Source: Escallonia rubra
Taxonomy: Eukaryota > Streptophyta > Magnoliopsida > Escalloniales > Escalloniaceae
Direction: 5' to 3'
Assembly: GCA_033065855.1 (NCBI GenBank)
Contig: JAVXUO010002897.1
Span: 310,001 to 374,000, forward strand
DNA: 64,000 bases
A program made the position numbers and the translations under genes. The notes beneath the pieces are model-generated. The model ran no database searches. It was not told where the DNA came from and saw only the letters and a program-made list of their open reading frames with translations. Below are positions 22,200 through 32,849 of the stretch, piece by piece. Position 1 is the first letter of the stretch; every line of letters begins with the position of its first letter.

Positions 22200-23840
22200 A
22201 ATGTACAAGCTGGGAACCGGATACTGCCGGTTAGGGGAGGGGAAAAAATTGAGTTCAAGTCCAGCGGGGGGGACAAGCTGGGACCGGGTGGGGAGGACGA
22301 GGTGGGGCCGGGTACGAGAAGGGTCTCATCAGGGGTTGCCGAGTCCTGGATCTGGATCCTGCTGATCCGAGGCCGGCTCGGCATGTCCAACAGAGGTGCC
22401 TTGCTGATCCTGCTCCCTGATCATCCTCAACACCATCGTAGCAATGCGCTGGATCTTCTCCTCGTCCAACGGACGTCGAGAAGCCGATGTCTGTGGAGGG
22501 GCAGTGGGGGGTGGGGACGCTCCTATCGCGGCACGAGCAGTCGTGCTAGGCAGGCTGCGTATACGGCCTTTCGGCCGATTGACGACTTTCGGCGTATCCA
22601 GACATTGCTTCAACGCTCCAGTACTCACACTTGTACTAGTGGACGCTGATGGCTGTCCGGACTGCTGCTCGGACACCCTAAGCTGTTCATACAAGGTCTG
22701 CAAAAACAGTGATTTAAAGATATGTTAGGGCATTAATTAACGCAACAGACATTGAGGATAGAAAAACAAAAAATTAACAAGTTAAACAAATTGACTTACA
22801 TCGACCCGGTGCACCTCGTCCTTGTCCTTCTACCGCACGTGCGTCTGATTATACGTCAGAGCTATGACCTCATCCTCCTCCAGATCCGGGTTCTGGACTG
22901 CATTCATGTGTCGGACGATGTCGTGTGGCACCGACCCCCCCCCCCCTCGCGTGTGTGTCAGATCTCTATTATGTCTGTTCTCGGCCCCGCTCTTACTCTT
23001 GGCATCCCAACTTGGATCCACAGCCCATCGATCTATCATCTCCCCCTATACAGTCGGAGGTATCCAATGTGGGGGATATGTCTTCATCTCCGTCATCGGG
23101 GCACCCTCGGGTAGACATCTTCTTCACCCGATTCCATGCGTTGCGGAGCCATCGACGGTAATTCTTGCCGATGTAAGAAAAGAAGGCATGCCGCCCTAGT
23201 GCCTGCTGATCAGGTGAGTCAAACGTGAACCCCTCCTGTAAGGTATTCAATAACACAAATTAATTTAGAAAACAAATTCTAATTAAACAAATACTATCGC
23301 AGAAAAAAAATACTTCAACGTACCAGCCACTCCTTCCATAAGGACACCCTCGCAGCGGTATTCCAATCTTTCCAGTATTGGCGTGGCTCGAAGAATCAGC
23401 CCTTCACAAGAACGCCGATCTTTGTCCTTGCCTGATTCTCCAGGATCCTGCCAAAGAAGTAAATAAATAAATTCATATAGTTTAAATATAAATTAACACC
23501 TAAAATTTTTAAATATAAGGCATGATGTGATTTTTTTTTACTTACAGACCATCCTGGATGAGCGTAACTCTTTGTTTACGCTGGGGGTCAATACGTACCG
23601 CGCGTGTCGGGCCACGGCCTCGTCGAGATCCTACAAAACACAGACCTTAATATAGTTCAAATACACTTTAAATATAAGGCTAGCGAAAATGTACTAAACA
23701 CCGTTATCAACTATACCTAAGGTAGAACCCACGGAAGAAAGAGAATCAACGCGCGTGTGGGATGAATCTACATTAGGCTGGGGCGATGGCTGGGGCTGGG
23801 ACTGGAGCTGGAGCTAGAGCTGGGGCCCCATCTGTTGTAT
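22200..23840 (-). pseudogene. CACTA A TNPA-like gene (Transposase_24-like, PF03004)
   Basis: Second gene of the element, homologous exon by exon to 32850-34422 in C. Recognisable pieces are an exon with RKQRVTL (about 23560), one with the RFFEPRQYW-type motif (about 23370), the main exon with QEGFTFDSPDQQALGRHAFF (23256 downward) and a last exon with GQPSASTSTSVSTGALKQ. The last exon stays open to a stop near 22330, unlike in C. The first exon has an early stop and a repetitive GCTGGAGCTGGGGC stretch (about 23790-23830), and the main exon has small indels. The product of this family binds element ends in En/Spm; here it is probably defective. Confidence 0.7.
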
Positions 23841-23989
23841 GCGAGCACTCTATGCCTCGTCATCAGTGGGCAATGACGAGGTGGGACCCACTGGGGAAGA
23901 AGCAACTCGACGTCCAACCCGGCTACGAATAGCCCGTATCCTATACATATCTGACTTCGTATAGATAAATTGCAAAGACATTAACATAT

Positions 23990-24644
23990 TAAAAACAATA
24001 ATTTGGCAGAAATCATCATCGGCACTATATATATGAACAGAGGTGCAAAAACACATCAATATGAACCAAATTCTAAAATCATCATCGGGCATAATTTCTT
24101 TGATTAAGGTAACAAACTCGTTAAAACCTTTCTCACTCAACCCGTGGTCTGATTTCAACTGTAATAACCTACTAACTGCAGACAGCCGTGTTTGTTTCGG
24201 AGCTTCATCCCACAACGGCTCTTCCGCAGCTCTAAACAACTCATAAAACTGATGAGCCCCCTCGATTGGCGGTTGGGGACTTTCGTCACCACCGTCGTTA
24301 CCCCAGTCAACATTAGCATGCCCAGCATCCATAATCATATCTCGGTAATCATACCGTGCCTCTTCCCTAACTTCAGTTTGACTAGCTGGGTTGGACGACA
24401 ACACTATCGTTTTCCTGTGCTCCGTCCACCTTGTGTATCTACCCATAAAATCGTACCGATGAAGATGCCATTTTACTTTAATTCTTTTTCTCCGATGCAA
24501 CAACTCATATCTACCGCACGGACACCTTATTTTATCAAGGTCAACATGTGTAGGATGTGCGTAAACGAAGTTGAGAAATTCGTCAACGCGACACTCAAAA
24601 TCGTAAGCATTCTTTCTTTTCATCCAACTTCGATCGACCGACAT
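23990..24644 (-). pseudogene. CACTA A TNPD-type transposase, N-terminal fragment
   Basis: Starts MSVDRSWMKRKNAYDF with the transposase-associated domain (PF13963-like): zinc-type CPCGRYELL, then KVKWHLHRYDFMGRYTRWTE, followed by a 'DMIMDAGHANVDWGNDGG' linker and SEKGFNEFVTLIKEIMP. At that point (about 24095) the sequence jumps straight to what in C is the region downstream of the whole transposase (ATCATCATCGG... at C position about 34600-34672). The catalytic PF02992 core, PF13960 and PF13952 parts are deleted. Any product would be a truncated, non-catalytic protein. Confidence 0.85.
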
Positions 24645-24649
24645 GACGA

Positions 24650-25289
24650 CTGAATTATCGCACTATATACCACCATCAATTATGACCAGTCATTAGGTAG
24701 GGTCGATGTAAATATGAATGCATGAATGTGACAACATGTCTATATATTTCCCCTCTATTCTCTAATAGGTAGTGGTCATATCCCGTTCAGAAAATCACAT
24801 GTTTATAAAACAGTGAATAACTCATGCTTAGTCCTATGTCTGCGGAAAATTTGGCAGCACCTCCCTGCATTTCTCCAAGTACACGACATCGATTAGGTAT
24901 TCTAACATTCATCAAATCTTACCTTGTAAGGTTTGACGGGTGTTAGAGCACCAGATTTGTATGCACCCGGAGAAACACATGTGAACGTGTACCAAATATC
25001 CACGACATAGAACACATAGCATGAATTGAAACACTGTTTTATAAGCATGTAGCTTTTTCAAATTGTCCAAACTAGACATCAACAGTCTCATTACAAAGCA
25101 TTACTTTGTAATAAGTACCTTTGAACGGGGAACTAAGGGTTTTTATGCATGCATGCGTTCAGAAATTGATAACATATGCAAGAATCTTTTCGAAATATCA
25201 AAATTGCAGAAAGATCGTTGCATATGTTACCAATTCCACATTAAATAGAATTCGTTGGCAACGAGTTGAACCATCTCGTTGCCAATGGA
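24650..25289. other. CACTA A first-intron region
   Basis: Non-coding. Collinear with 38400-39035 in C, including AAAGCATTACTTTGTAAT and GTTTTTATGCATGCATGCG. It is conserved between A, C and (inverted) D at 62330-62420, suggesting a shared intron or leader. Confidence 0.6.
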
Positions 25290-25560
25290 CTTCGACACCT
25301 CATATAGGGTGTCGATATGGTGTCCGATACGTGTCCGACACCTCCGGACACGTGTCCGACACCTACCGACACGTGTCCAACACTTCGAGACAAGTGTTTG
25401 ACACCTACCGACACGTGTCCAAGTCCTCCGAACACGTGTCTAACACCTCCAGACACGTGTCTGACACCTCCCGATACGTGTCCAACACCTACCGAGACAC
25501 ACCTTCGTACACATCGGCATACATTGATTTATTTTTTAAATGCCGGACACCGTCAATCGA
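25290..25560. repeat. 21-bp G-box minisatellite in CACTA A
   Basis: About ten degenerate units of GACACGTGTCCGACACCTACC. Each unit carries the palindrome GGACACGTGTCC; five keep the exact G-box core CACGTG and others are one base off. Because the period is a multiple of three, it creates spurious heptapeptide-repeat ORFs. Confidence 0.9.
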
Positions 25561-25879
25561 ACGCGGTGTCTGTGTCCGTACTAACTAATATGTATCTCAA
25601 TCCAATTGGGTCCCATCCTTCGTAAACATTCTCAATTCTCAATTCTCAAATGTACAACTAACAACCTAAAATCATCAATTAACAACCTAAAATCATCAAT
25701 CAATAACCACAATTCTCAAATGCACAATTAATAGCCTAAAATTATCAAACAAATAATCAATGTTCAAAAGCTAACATAAGACAAATGTCCAGAGTTTGCA
25801 TCTAATTATTATTCTTTATATCTTACAATTCAAAGGCATCAAAGCAAACATACATTCAGGTCTTACATGACAATAAGAT

Positions 25880-26780
25880 CAAGCCTTCAATTGTTATAGA
25901 ACAAGATAATAAGATGTTTTGTTGTATTTTGCGTTTGTATCTTGATAAATTAGTGCTTCCTTGAAACAGTAGTTCTTGCAAAGATAAGAAGTGACTACAA
26001 AATTTGGGATTCCAAACTTAAGAACAAGAGACTTGGTTTTGAAATGTTACATGTTGGACCACTAAAGGAACCTAATAGTATAAAAAGGTTACTTGAAGTA
26101 GTTGCAAGTTGAAAATTTGATCTTTGTTTAAGTTAGTTGTGATTAAATTTGGCACATCTTATTCTTTATGCCCAAAACAAGTTTTTTATTGGCAAAATAT
26201 CTCTTACCAACGATTATCGATTTAGCAAAATCTCTCTTACGTCTTATTCATGTTATGTAATTGTACTAATATACTTTTTAGAGTTTTATAATAAATTTTA
26301 TTAACTGACCCGAGATTGACTCAGGTTCCTAGGGTCTAGTAATATGTAAAGAAGCAATAAATGCAAAGATAGCTTTTTTTGTCGATTTTGCATTATTGCG
26401 TTATGTTTCTGATATAGTATTAGAATTTATATGAGTTATACACTAAGCATATTAGCATCGCTAAAGATCTCCAAAAATTATTGTGGATGTGGTCACTTAT
26501 TTTGCAATTGATTAAATTTGCAAAAATACTAAACATATAAAAACTAGTAAGCTTTATACAATTTGAAAACCAATTCGAAAGATTCTAAACTTCTATTTAA
26601 CCGATGCAATGACCTATTAATTAGGGCCTTAACTGAACAATTATATATCGATTGAAACTCTCTAACATGAAAGAATTCCCTATAAAACAGAAAGGCTTAG
26701 CTGCTTTTCAAACCTTGACCTCGACATAAATCTACAACCAATAGTATAGATAGGTTACCTGAAGTAGTTGCGAAGGACAT
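25880..26780 (+). mobile_element. Helitron-like sequence inside CACTA A
   Basis: Shares GAAATGTTACATGTTGGACCA, TATTGCG/CATTGTGTTTCT and other pieces with 3070-3750. Contains a hairpin followed by CTAG|T at 26336-26340 (CCCGAG...CTCAGG stem). Boundaries are uncertain because the homology continues past this end, as it does at 3410. Confidence 0.4.
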
Positions 26781-28208
26781 ATCATAATCGAAATTAGCTG
26801 CTGTTACTGAATTTTGAACTCAACTATACCCCCAAAACCCCTCAAAAAGAGGGGAGAAAATGACTCGTGTAAAGATTTTCCTTCCATTTACATCTCATAT
26901 ATACAAAATTATGCCCTCAACTTTCCCTACAAAATTCCCAACCCCTGCATTTTCATCTTAACCATGGACACGCCTTGTCTAACTATCAGCATGTGTGACA
27001 TCCAGCGTTTTTGCCCGTTATGGGCAAATAATAAGTACAGTAGTTCATTAGGCAGCCCTCAGCTTTGTTCAGCTTGTAGGATCTGCTGAGTTGAGGGCAG
27101 ACGAATACCAGTCATTGAAGACACCAAGGTGGCTGCAGCAGCGACACATGCTATATGGCTGGCAAAAATGTTTCAGGCCTTAAATGTTAGTAATACTAAA
27201 ACAGTGATCGAAGGGCTAATAAAGGTATAACCTATAAGTTCTATTCTCAAGATAGACTATGAAGATGTTAAGACGGTGAGAACTTCATTTTAGACTCACA
27301 CTTTGAACTAGCTTACGAGACAAATGTAACAGGGTAGTCCACGATGTGCCCAACTTTACCCTACAGCTGATCATGATATATGGTGGTGTAATAGCTTTCT
27401 CTGTTGGTTGTTGAACATGGCACATAAAGATTTCAGGGCTTAGTCCATACTTTGCATTATAAATAAAGTTTATACCTTTTCAATTACAAGCAAAAAGGCT
27501 TGGGAACGTGATCATAATATTCATTAGCTAAAACTTGAACTGAAAGAGCAATTTCTCATCCTTTACTGGAGATCTAGCGGTAACTTTCCAATCAATTGCA
27601 ATCAAGAAACAAATTTCCATGGAATAACTTAGCTGATCACTAGACTCATTTCAATCACTCAACCGTGTAAAACCAATCGTTTACACAGTAAGAACCCAGA
27701 AAAGAAGAGCCAAAACTATGAACCTTATTATTTGCTACGAACCTTGAATTGTGAAGACACACAGCTTGGCTTTGGGATGTAGACACAGTCTCCCACATGC
27801 AACATGTGTATTAAGATTAGTCAATTGCACAACTTTTGAGCTTAATCCAAGAACTTACTTTATTCTATCTTAGCTTACAAAAAATTATACAACGAACATT
27901 TACCCAAGTAAAATTCCAAGAACCTAGAGGTTCTCGAAACCCTAGGAGATCGCGTGGGTTGTGGGTTGAGCTGAGCTAGGCTAGGGACCATGAACGGGCT
28001 AACAACGTCCTATATATCAAAGTAATTAACCAACACCCAAATCTTCAAGTAGAGCAGGCATAAACAGAAACTCACATTAAAGGATGTATAAGTTGAAGTT
28101 GGAAGGGAGTGAGATTACGCAGAAGCCCTGAACTTGGGCTTCTTGCCATTGTTCCTCTGGACACAAATCTAGGTTAAGCCAAAAAGAACCTCAAATTGCT
28201 AAACAAGC
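26781..28208. other. Unassigned filler in CACTA A, possibly captured host DNA
   Basis: Not present in C. Short coding-like stretches (KVAAAATHAIWLAKMFQAL at about 27128) recall an RNase H-type or captured gene fragment but are too short to name. No continuous gene is seen. Confidence 0.3.
28115..28156 (-). pseudogene. Possible captured 3' terminal exon
   Basis: On the minus strand, TTTGTGTCCAG precedes a 13-codon open stretch, RNNGKKPKFRASA, then TAA. Basic composition and G/C-ending codons look like the tail of a highly expressed host gene. It is too short to identify. Confidence 0.2.
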
Positions 28209-28219
28209 CACTACAAGAA

Positions 28220-28450
28220 AAATGCCTTTTAGCGACGGAATTTAGAGATGGAACTTGTTCCGTCGCTAAAAGCCACCTTTGCCTACGGAATTAGGCGATG
28301 TAATTAGGTTCTGTCACTAAAAACACTGGAGGGAAAAAATGCGCAGGAAGAAAAAATAGGCGACGGAATTTTTCGTCACAAATGATTTAGCGATGGAATT
28401 GAGTGACGGATTTCACCGACGAAAGTATTTTCATCGGTAAAGGTATTATT
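28220..28450. repeat. Subterminal repeats of CACTA B, left end
   Basis: TTTTAGCGACGGAATTTAG and inverted TCCGTCGCTAAAAG units, with variants such as GGCGATGTAATT. Confidence 0.85.
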
Positions 28451-28890
28451 TTAATTTTTTATAAGAGAAAAATATTTTTACTCATTATTGAAAATAGAAA
28501 AATAACATATAATAAACATAAAAAACAAAACATAAGAACATCATCCAAGGTTTCATCGGGCAAAAGAACAGAATAGGAGAGCGGCGCTACCGTCCCGCCC
28601 ACCCCCGTCGTCGTTGTGGAGCAACTCTTCGCGCGCGCCACCATCACTCCCACTCTGAAGGTTTGTGCGAAGCCTCCTTCCAGCTTATAGAAGTCTTCTG
28701 TACGTTTGGGTCACTAACTGTTACGGTTTGTTTTTTGGTATAATCAAATTAGGGTTCTTATTTCAATATATTTGGGTCTTTAATCTTCCGATCTTCCTCT
28801 GAGTCTCATCTTCTTGCCAGGTAATTTCTTCCTCTCACTCTCACGTGTCATCAGATTGCGTTTGTATTTAATAGATTCTAATAGACACAA

Positions 28891-29172
28891 AACCTAACTA
28901 CCCTAATTGCTGTGTGGAAGATAAACTAAATCAGGAAAATCCTCTATGAATAGGCATCTATTGTTGGTCGTTGGTCGTCTGCATGTGTAGTTTATAATTG
29001 GTTAAGAGATGACAGTGGAAGTGCATGTGTAAACCTAACTACCCTAATTGCTGTGTGGAGGGTAAACTGAATCAGAAAACTCCTTTATGAATATGCATCT
29101 GTTGTTGATCGTTGGGAGTCTGCATGTGTAGTTAATTGGTTAAGTGATGATAGTGGAAGTGCATGTGTAGTT
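28891..29172 (+). repeat. 141-bp tandem duplication
   Basis: AACCTAACTACCCTAATTGC starts at 28891 and again at 29032. The two units share GTGTGGA, AAACT.AATCAG.AAA and GACAGTGGAAGTGCATGTGT. Lies just downstream of the candidate first-exon donor in CACTA B. Confidence 0.8.
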
Positions 29173-29804
29173 AATTGGTTTTAGTTGGTTAAGTGATGAT
29201 AGGAGGTGGGTGTTGCTGAGAGATGGATATATCACTGCTGGATCAACTGATAGCATTAGTATTGTTCAGGATCAACCAATAACATTAGTATTGTTCAGGA
29301 TCAACCAATTATAGCATTAGTACCAGCAACTGGTTCCAACAACGGTGTACGGAAGCCAAGCCAAGCTGAGCTTATGGTATTATTGTTTGATAAGTATGCC
29401 AACCATTTATACATCTCCCTGCTAAACAGTATGACAGACCCACATTTGCAAATAGATACACGTAAATTAAAATCCAGCAATCCAATGGAGTCAATCTAAT
29501 CCAATAGAGCAATAAGGGGATCGGTGGAGGATAAAATGTTCATATCTCACAACCTGTCCGATTAACTGACATAATTCTTAAGTTCAACCTTTCTGAACCG
29601 AGATCGAAAATAACCAGTGGCTTTGAAGACTGATTCTGTGTATGTAACTTACTTGACACTATTTGTTTAATGTGACTAGGTGTTTACTTACATTTGTTTA
29701 CCAGTACCCAAATTTCTCAGTCATTCCATAACAAGAAAGTCAATTTCAGTGCTTTTTCTATTCTTATTATTATATTATTAGTTGAGGAATGTTGGATGCT
29801 TTAG
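29173..29804. other. CACTA B non-coding interior
   Basis: Contains three short repeats of GTATTGTTCAGGATCAACCA near 29255-29310. No gene seen. Confidence 0.5.
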
Positions 29805-29813
29805 TTTTTATTT

Positions 29814-31518
29814 GGGTTAATTACAAAATTGTCCCCTGAGGTTTACACGTTTTTGCACTTTGCCCCCTGTGTTTACAACTTTTGCAATAATGTCCCCCGA
29901 GGTTGACAAAACCATTGCAAACAGCTCTAAAATTGGACGTCCGTCCAATTTTGGGCGTTAAGTCGTCATGTGCACAGCACATACCATTTTGGCATGGGCA
30001 AATTCGTAATTTTCATACCCATCTTCTCCACTCATCTATTTCTCTGTTCATCTCTCTCTGCATCTCTTTCTCTGTTCATCTCTGCTACCAAAAGCACCAC
30101 CAAGCTGCTCCACAACTGCTACCATCATTTTCACAACCCAAAACCCACTACACATATATACCTGCAAGCACACACACGACTCACACAATCTCACAAACCC
30201 ACTACCTCGTGGCATAGCTGTTCCAACTTCCCTCAGCCATTTTCACCCCGCCAGCCACCTTACACTGTAAGTCTATTGTCGCCGGCAACCCCTCCCTCAC
30301 CCCACCCCGCTGGTAGCCCCTCCCTCACCCCACCCCGCTGACAGCTCCCTCCCGCTGCAAAAAATGGTCTGAGGACAAAGGATAAGCAATGGTACACTTT
30401 GCTCCATAGTCTACATTTAGTTCCATTCTACGGCTGATTATCTTGCAACTCGACTGATTTTTCTCAGTCTACATTATTCCCAAATGCACCATTGACGTTC
30501 AAATCCAAGCCATGAATTAAGAACAACCTCCTGGCCCGAACCCTAGCTTGCCACCTGCAACGTCGTACACCACGTTCAACGTCTTCTGCTGCACATTTCC
30601 GAAAATGCCTACAGCGGACGCATCGCTGTTTCCAGCAAAGGCTAAGCATACCTGGGAAGCGCTACCTGCATAAAAGATTCCCGAGAAGGCAAGGTCAACC
30701 TGGACGTTGCCATTAAAAAGGAAACTTATCTTTGGAATACTAACAGTGGTGTATTTGCTGAGATCGTAACAAGTGTCCAGTATAGAAAGGGCAGGCGCCG
30801 TCGGGTACTTGGTCATTTGTTGCTGGAAAGCTGCTCGCAGCGCACTGTAAGCCGCAGGAGGAAGCTGAGTTATGACTGTTCCTGAGTCAATAATCGTGCC
30901 AGAATTTGAGAAAACAGTAGGGCTAATCGATAATTTAGTTCCCCCGACGATTATAACAGTAACGTCGATGAAGTAAAAGGACTGGCCTTGAGAGTTTGAC
31001 AGCGGTGTGAATGCCACACTACTGGGAACCCCACTCTTTCCGAAGGTCAAGTAGCCAGTTTTGCTTGAAGTTGAAGGCAGGCAGTAGGAGAAGAACTGAC
31101 CATACTTTTGAGCCGTTTGAGATAGAATGGAGAGCTTGTCGCGGCTGAGCCCGAGTAACCCGGCAGTGCTGCCGAAGAGGCCACGGTTGTTCTGGCCACA
31201 ACCAAAGAAGAAATTGTCAGCGGGGTGGGGTGAGGGAGAGGCTACCAGCGGGGTGGGGTGAGGGAGGGGCTACCAGCGGGGTGGGGTGATGAACAGAGAA
31301 AGAGATGAGTGGGGAAGATGGGTATGAAAATTACGAATTTGCCCATGCCAAAATGGCATGCGCTGTGCACATGACGACTTAACGCCCAAAATTGGACGTC
31401 CTTGGAGCTGTTTGCAATGGTTTTGTCAACCTCGGGGGACAGTATTGTAAAAGTTGTAAACACAGGGGGCAAAGTGCAAAAACGTGCAAACCTCAGGGGA
31501 CAGTTTTGTAATTAACCC
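29814..31518. mobile_element. Pack-MULE (Mutator-like element carrying a host gene fragment)
   Basis: Ends GGGTTAATTACAAAATTGTCC (left) and GGGTTAATTACAAAACTGTCC (right, reverse complement) open long inverted repeats of about 300 bases or more. These include GCCCCCTGTGTTTACAACTT, TGGGCGTTAAGTCGTCATG and TGGCATGGGCAAATTCGTAA. Flanks TTTTTATTT (29805-29813) and TTTCTATTT (31519-31527) form a 9-base target duplication with one mismatch, the size typical of Mutator. The interior holds an aspartic-protease fragment. No transposase. The right arm is about 200 bases shorter than the left because of an inner deletion. Confidence 0.88.
30517..31218 (-). pseudogene. Captured aspartic protease C-terminal part (nepenthesin-type, A1B family)
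   Basis: One open frame of about 230 codons. Opens DNFFFGCGQNNRGLFG, then GLLGLSRDKLSILSQTAQKY and FSYCLPS, the usual middle of plant nepenthesin/CND41-like pepsins. It continues through GTIIDSGTVITQLPPAAY, which contains the second catalytic Asp (DSGT), then CYDLSKY and, at the end, GIFGNVQQKTLNVVYDVAGG and LGFGPGGCS plus stop. The signal peptide, propeptide and first catalytic DTGS half are absent, so no active protease can be made. The frame is undamaged, arguing for fairly recent capture or selection. No ATG near the start; fusion to a flanking exon would be needed for translation. Confidence 0.88.
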
Positions 31519-31527
31519 TTTCTATTT

Positions 31528-32298
31528 TCTAGGAGGTCAAATGGTGTTGTAGTTTATAACCAATACATGATTGTAATTGGGCATACATTTCCTCTAGTTT
31601 TGTTGTTCTTTGTCTTGTTGAAAATATTTGTTGGAATCCATGTTGTTTTCCAGCTTCATTGGTGTAAATTTCAGACCTGGCATCCAAGGCATTAAAGGGT
31701 TGGTCAAATTTCAACTTCTTTGAAAGATTTGGAGTTTTATTTTTCTAGTATGTGTTAGAAGAACTTTGATTCTGTCTATAGACTGTTCGCCATACCTGGG
31801 GCATGTATTGATTCATTAGGTTTGACTGGAGGAGTCAAGACAGTGTTATATACGTCGTTTAAAAAAAACCAAATTCTACCTACTATAATTCCTGTAATTT
31901 GTAGGTGAGAAATTGTGAAAATAGGGATAGTGTAATCTGAAACTACGTGGAAGTTGGCCATGAGGAACATGCGTTAGAACAGAAGATCCACGACAAATTT
32001 CATGGTCTTTGGTCTACTGATTAAGTACTCAAAAAGGGCTAAACCTTTCTTTTGATGGGTTTGTGGTTTGATCTAAAGCCTGACCTAGGGGCCAGGACAA
32101 GCTACCTCGAAATTTCCAAAAAAGTAAAAGGTTCCCATCTTCTGTGGTATTGAAGATAAAATGATGTCTATGACACCAGATAGTCCATTGAAGAACCTCT
32201 ACCCATAACTAAAAGAATCAAGAAACCACTGTTCAAATTAAGCGATATCATTGTGAGGGCATTTTTTGTTACTGACATGCTCCTAGTAGTGTGCAATA
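31528..32298. other. CACTA B non-coding interior
   Basis: Between the Pack-MULE and CACTA C. No supported gene. ATA at 32296-32298 is the left target duplication of C. Confidence 0.5.
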
Positions 32299-32309
32299 CA
32301 CTACAAGGA

Positions 32310-32700
32310 AAAAAGCTTTTAGCAACGGGGAAATCCGTCGCTAAAATATTTCGCGACGGATTTACCGTCGCTAAAAGTCGCTCGTATAAAAACCCGTTAC
32401 TAATAGTTTGGCGACGGAATTTTCAAATCCATCGTTAATTTTTAAGTTTTTGCGACGGATTTATTTATTAATTAGCGACGGAATATCCGTCTCTAATTAT
32501 ATTTTAAGTATTTTAATTAAATTTTTTTTAACATTAGCGAGACGGAATAAATGTTTTAGAGACGGATTATTTCGTCGCTAAATAAGACATTTGGCGACGG
32601 AATAATCCGTCGCTAAAAACTGATAGTAATTAAAAATATTTAGCGACGGATATAATCCGTCACCAAAAGTAAAAAAAAAAATTTTAATTTAATTTTTTAT
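32310..32700. repeat. Subterminal repeats of CACTA C, left end
   Basis: About twenty units of TTTAGCGACGGA/TCCGTCGCTAAA in both orientations, including GCGACGGAATAATCCGTCGC, which can form a hairpin. Confidence 0.88.
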
Positions 32701-32849
32701 TTTTCTAATGCCCAAACCTGTAATAAAAAAATCAATCCTCAACAACAACCCAGAATAATCAATAAACAAAGAAATATATATAATTAATCATAAAAAGGAC
32801 TCATTATGTACAAGCTGGGAATCAGATACAGCCGGTTAGGGGAGGGGAG

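Noticed and set aside
22925-23199. Plus-strand ORFs opposite the TNPA-like exon of element A
   Set aside because: They are antisense shadows, also present in C at 33528-33837.
25290-25560. CRISPR-like array (regular short repeats)
   Set aside because: The units are contiguous without unique spacers, the DNA is plant nuclear, and no cas genes exist.
25121-25625. Open frames with heptapeptide repeats (SDTYRHV type) on both strands
   Set aside because: The 21-bp minisatellite is open in several frames on both strands; period divisible by three explains it. The same applies to 39699-40226.
31019-31201. Minus-strand ORF MWPEQPWPLRQHC
   Set aside because: It is an alternative frame of the aspartic-protease fragment; the true frame (FFFGCGQNNRG) is open across it.
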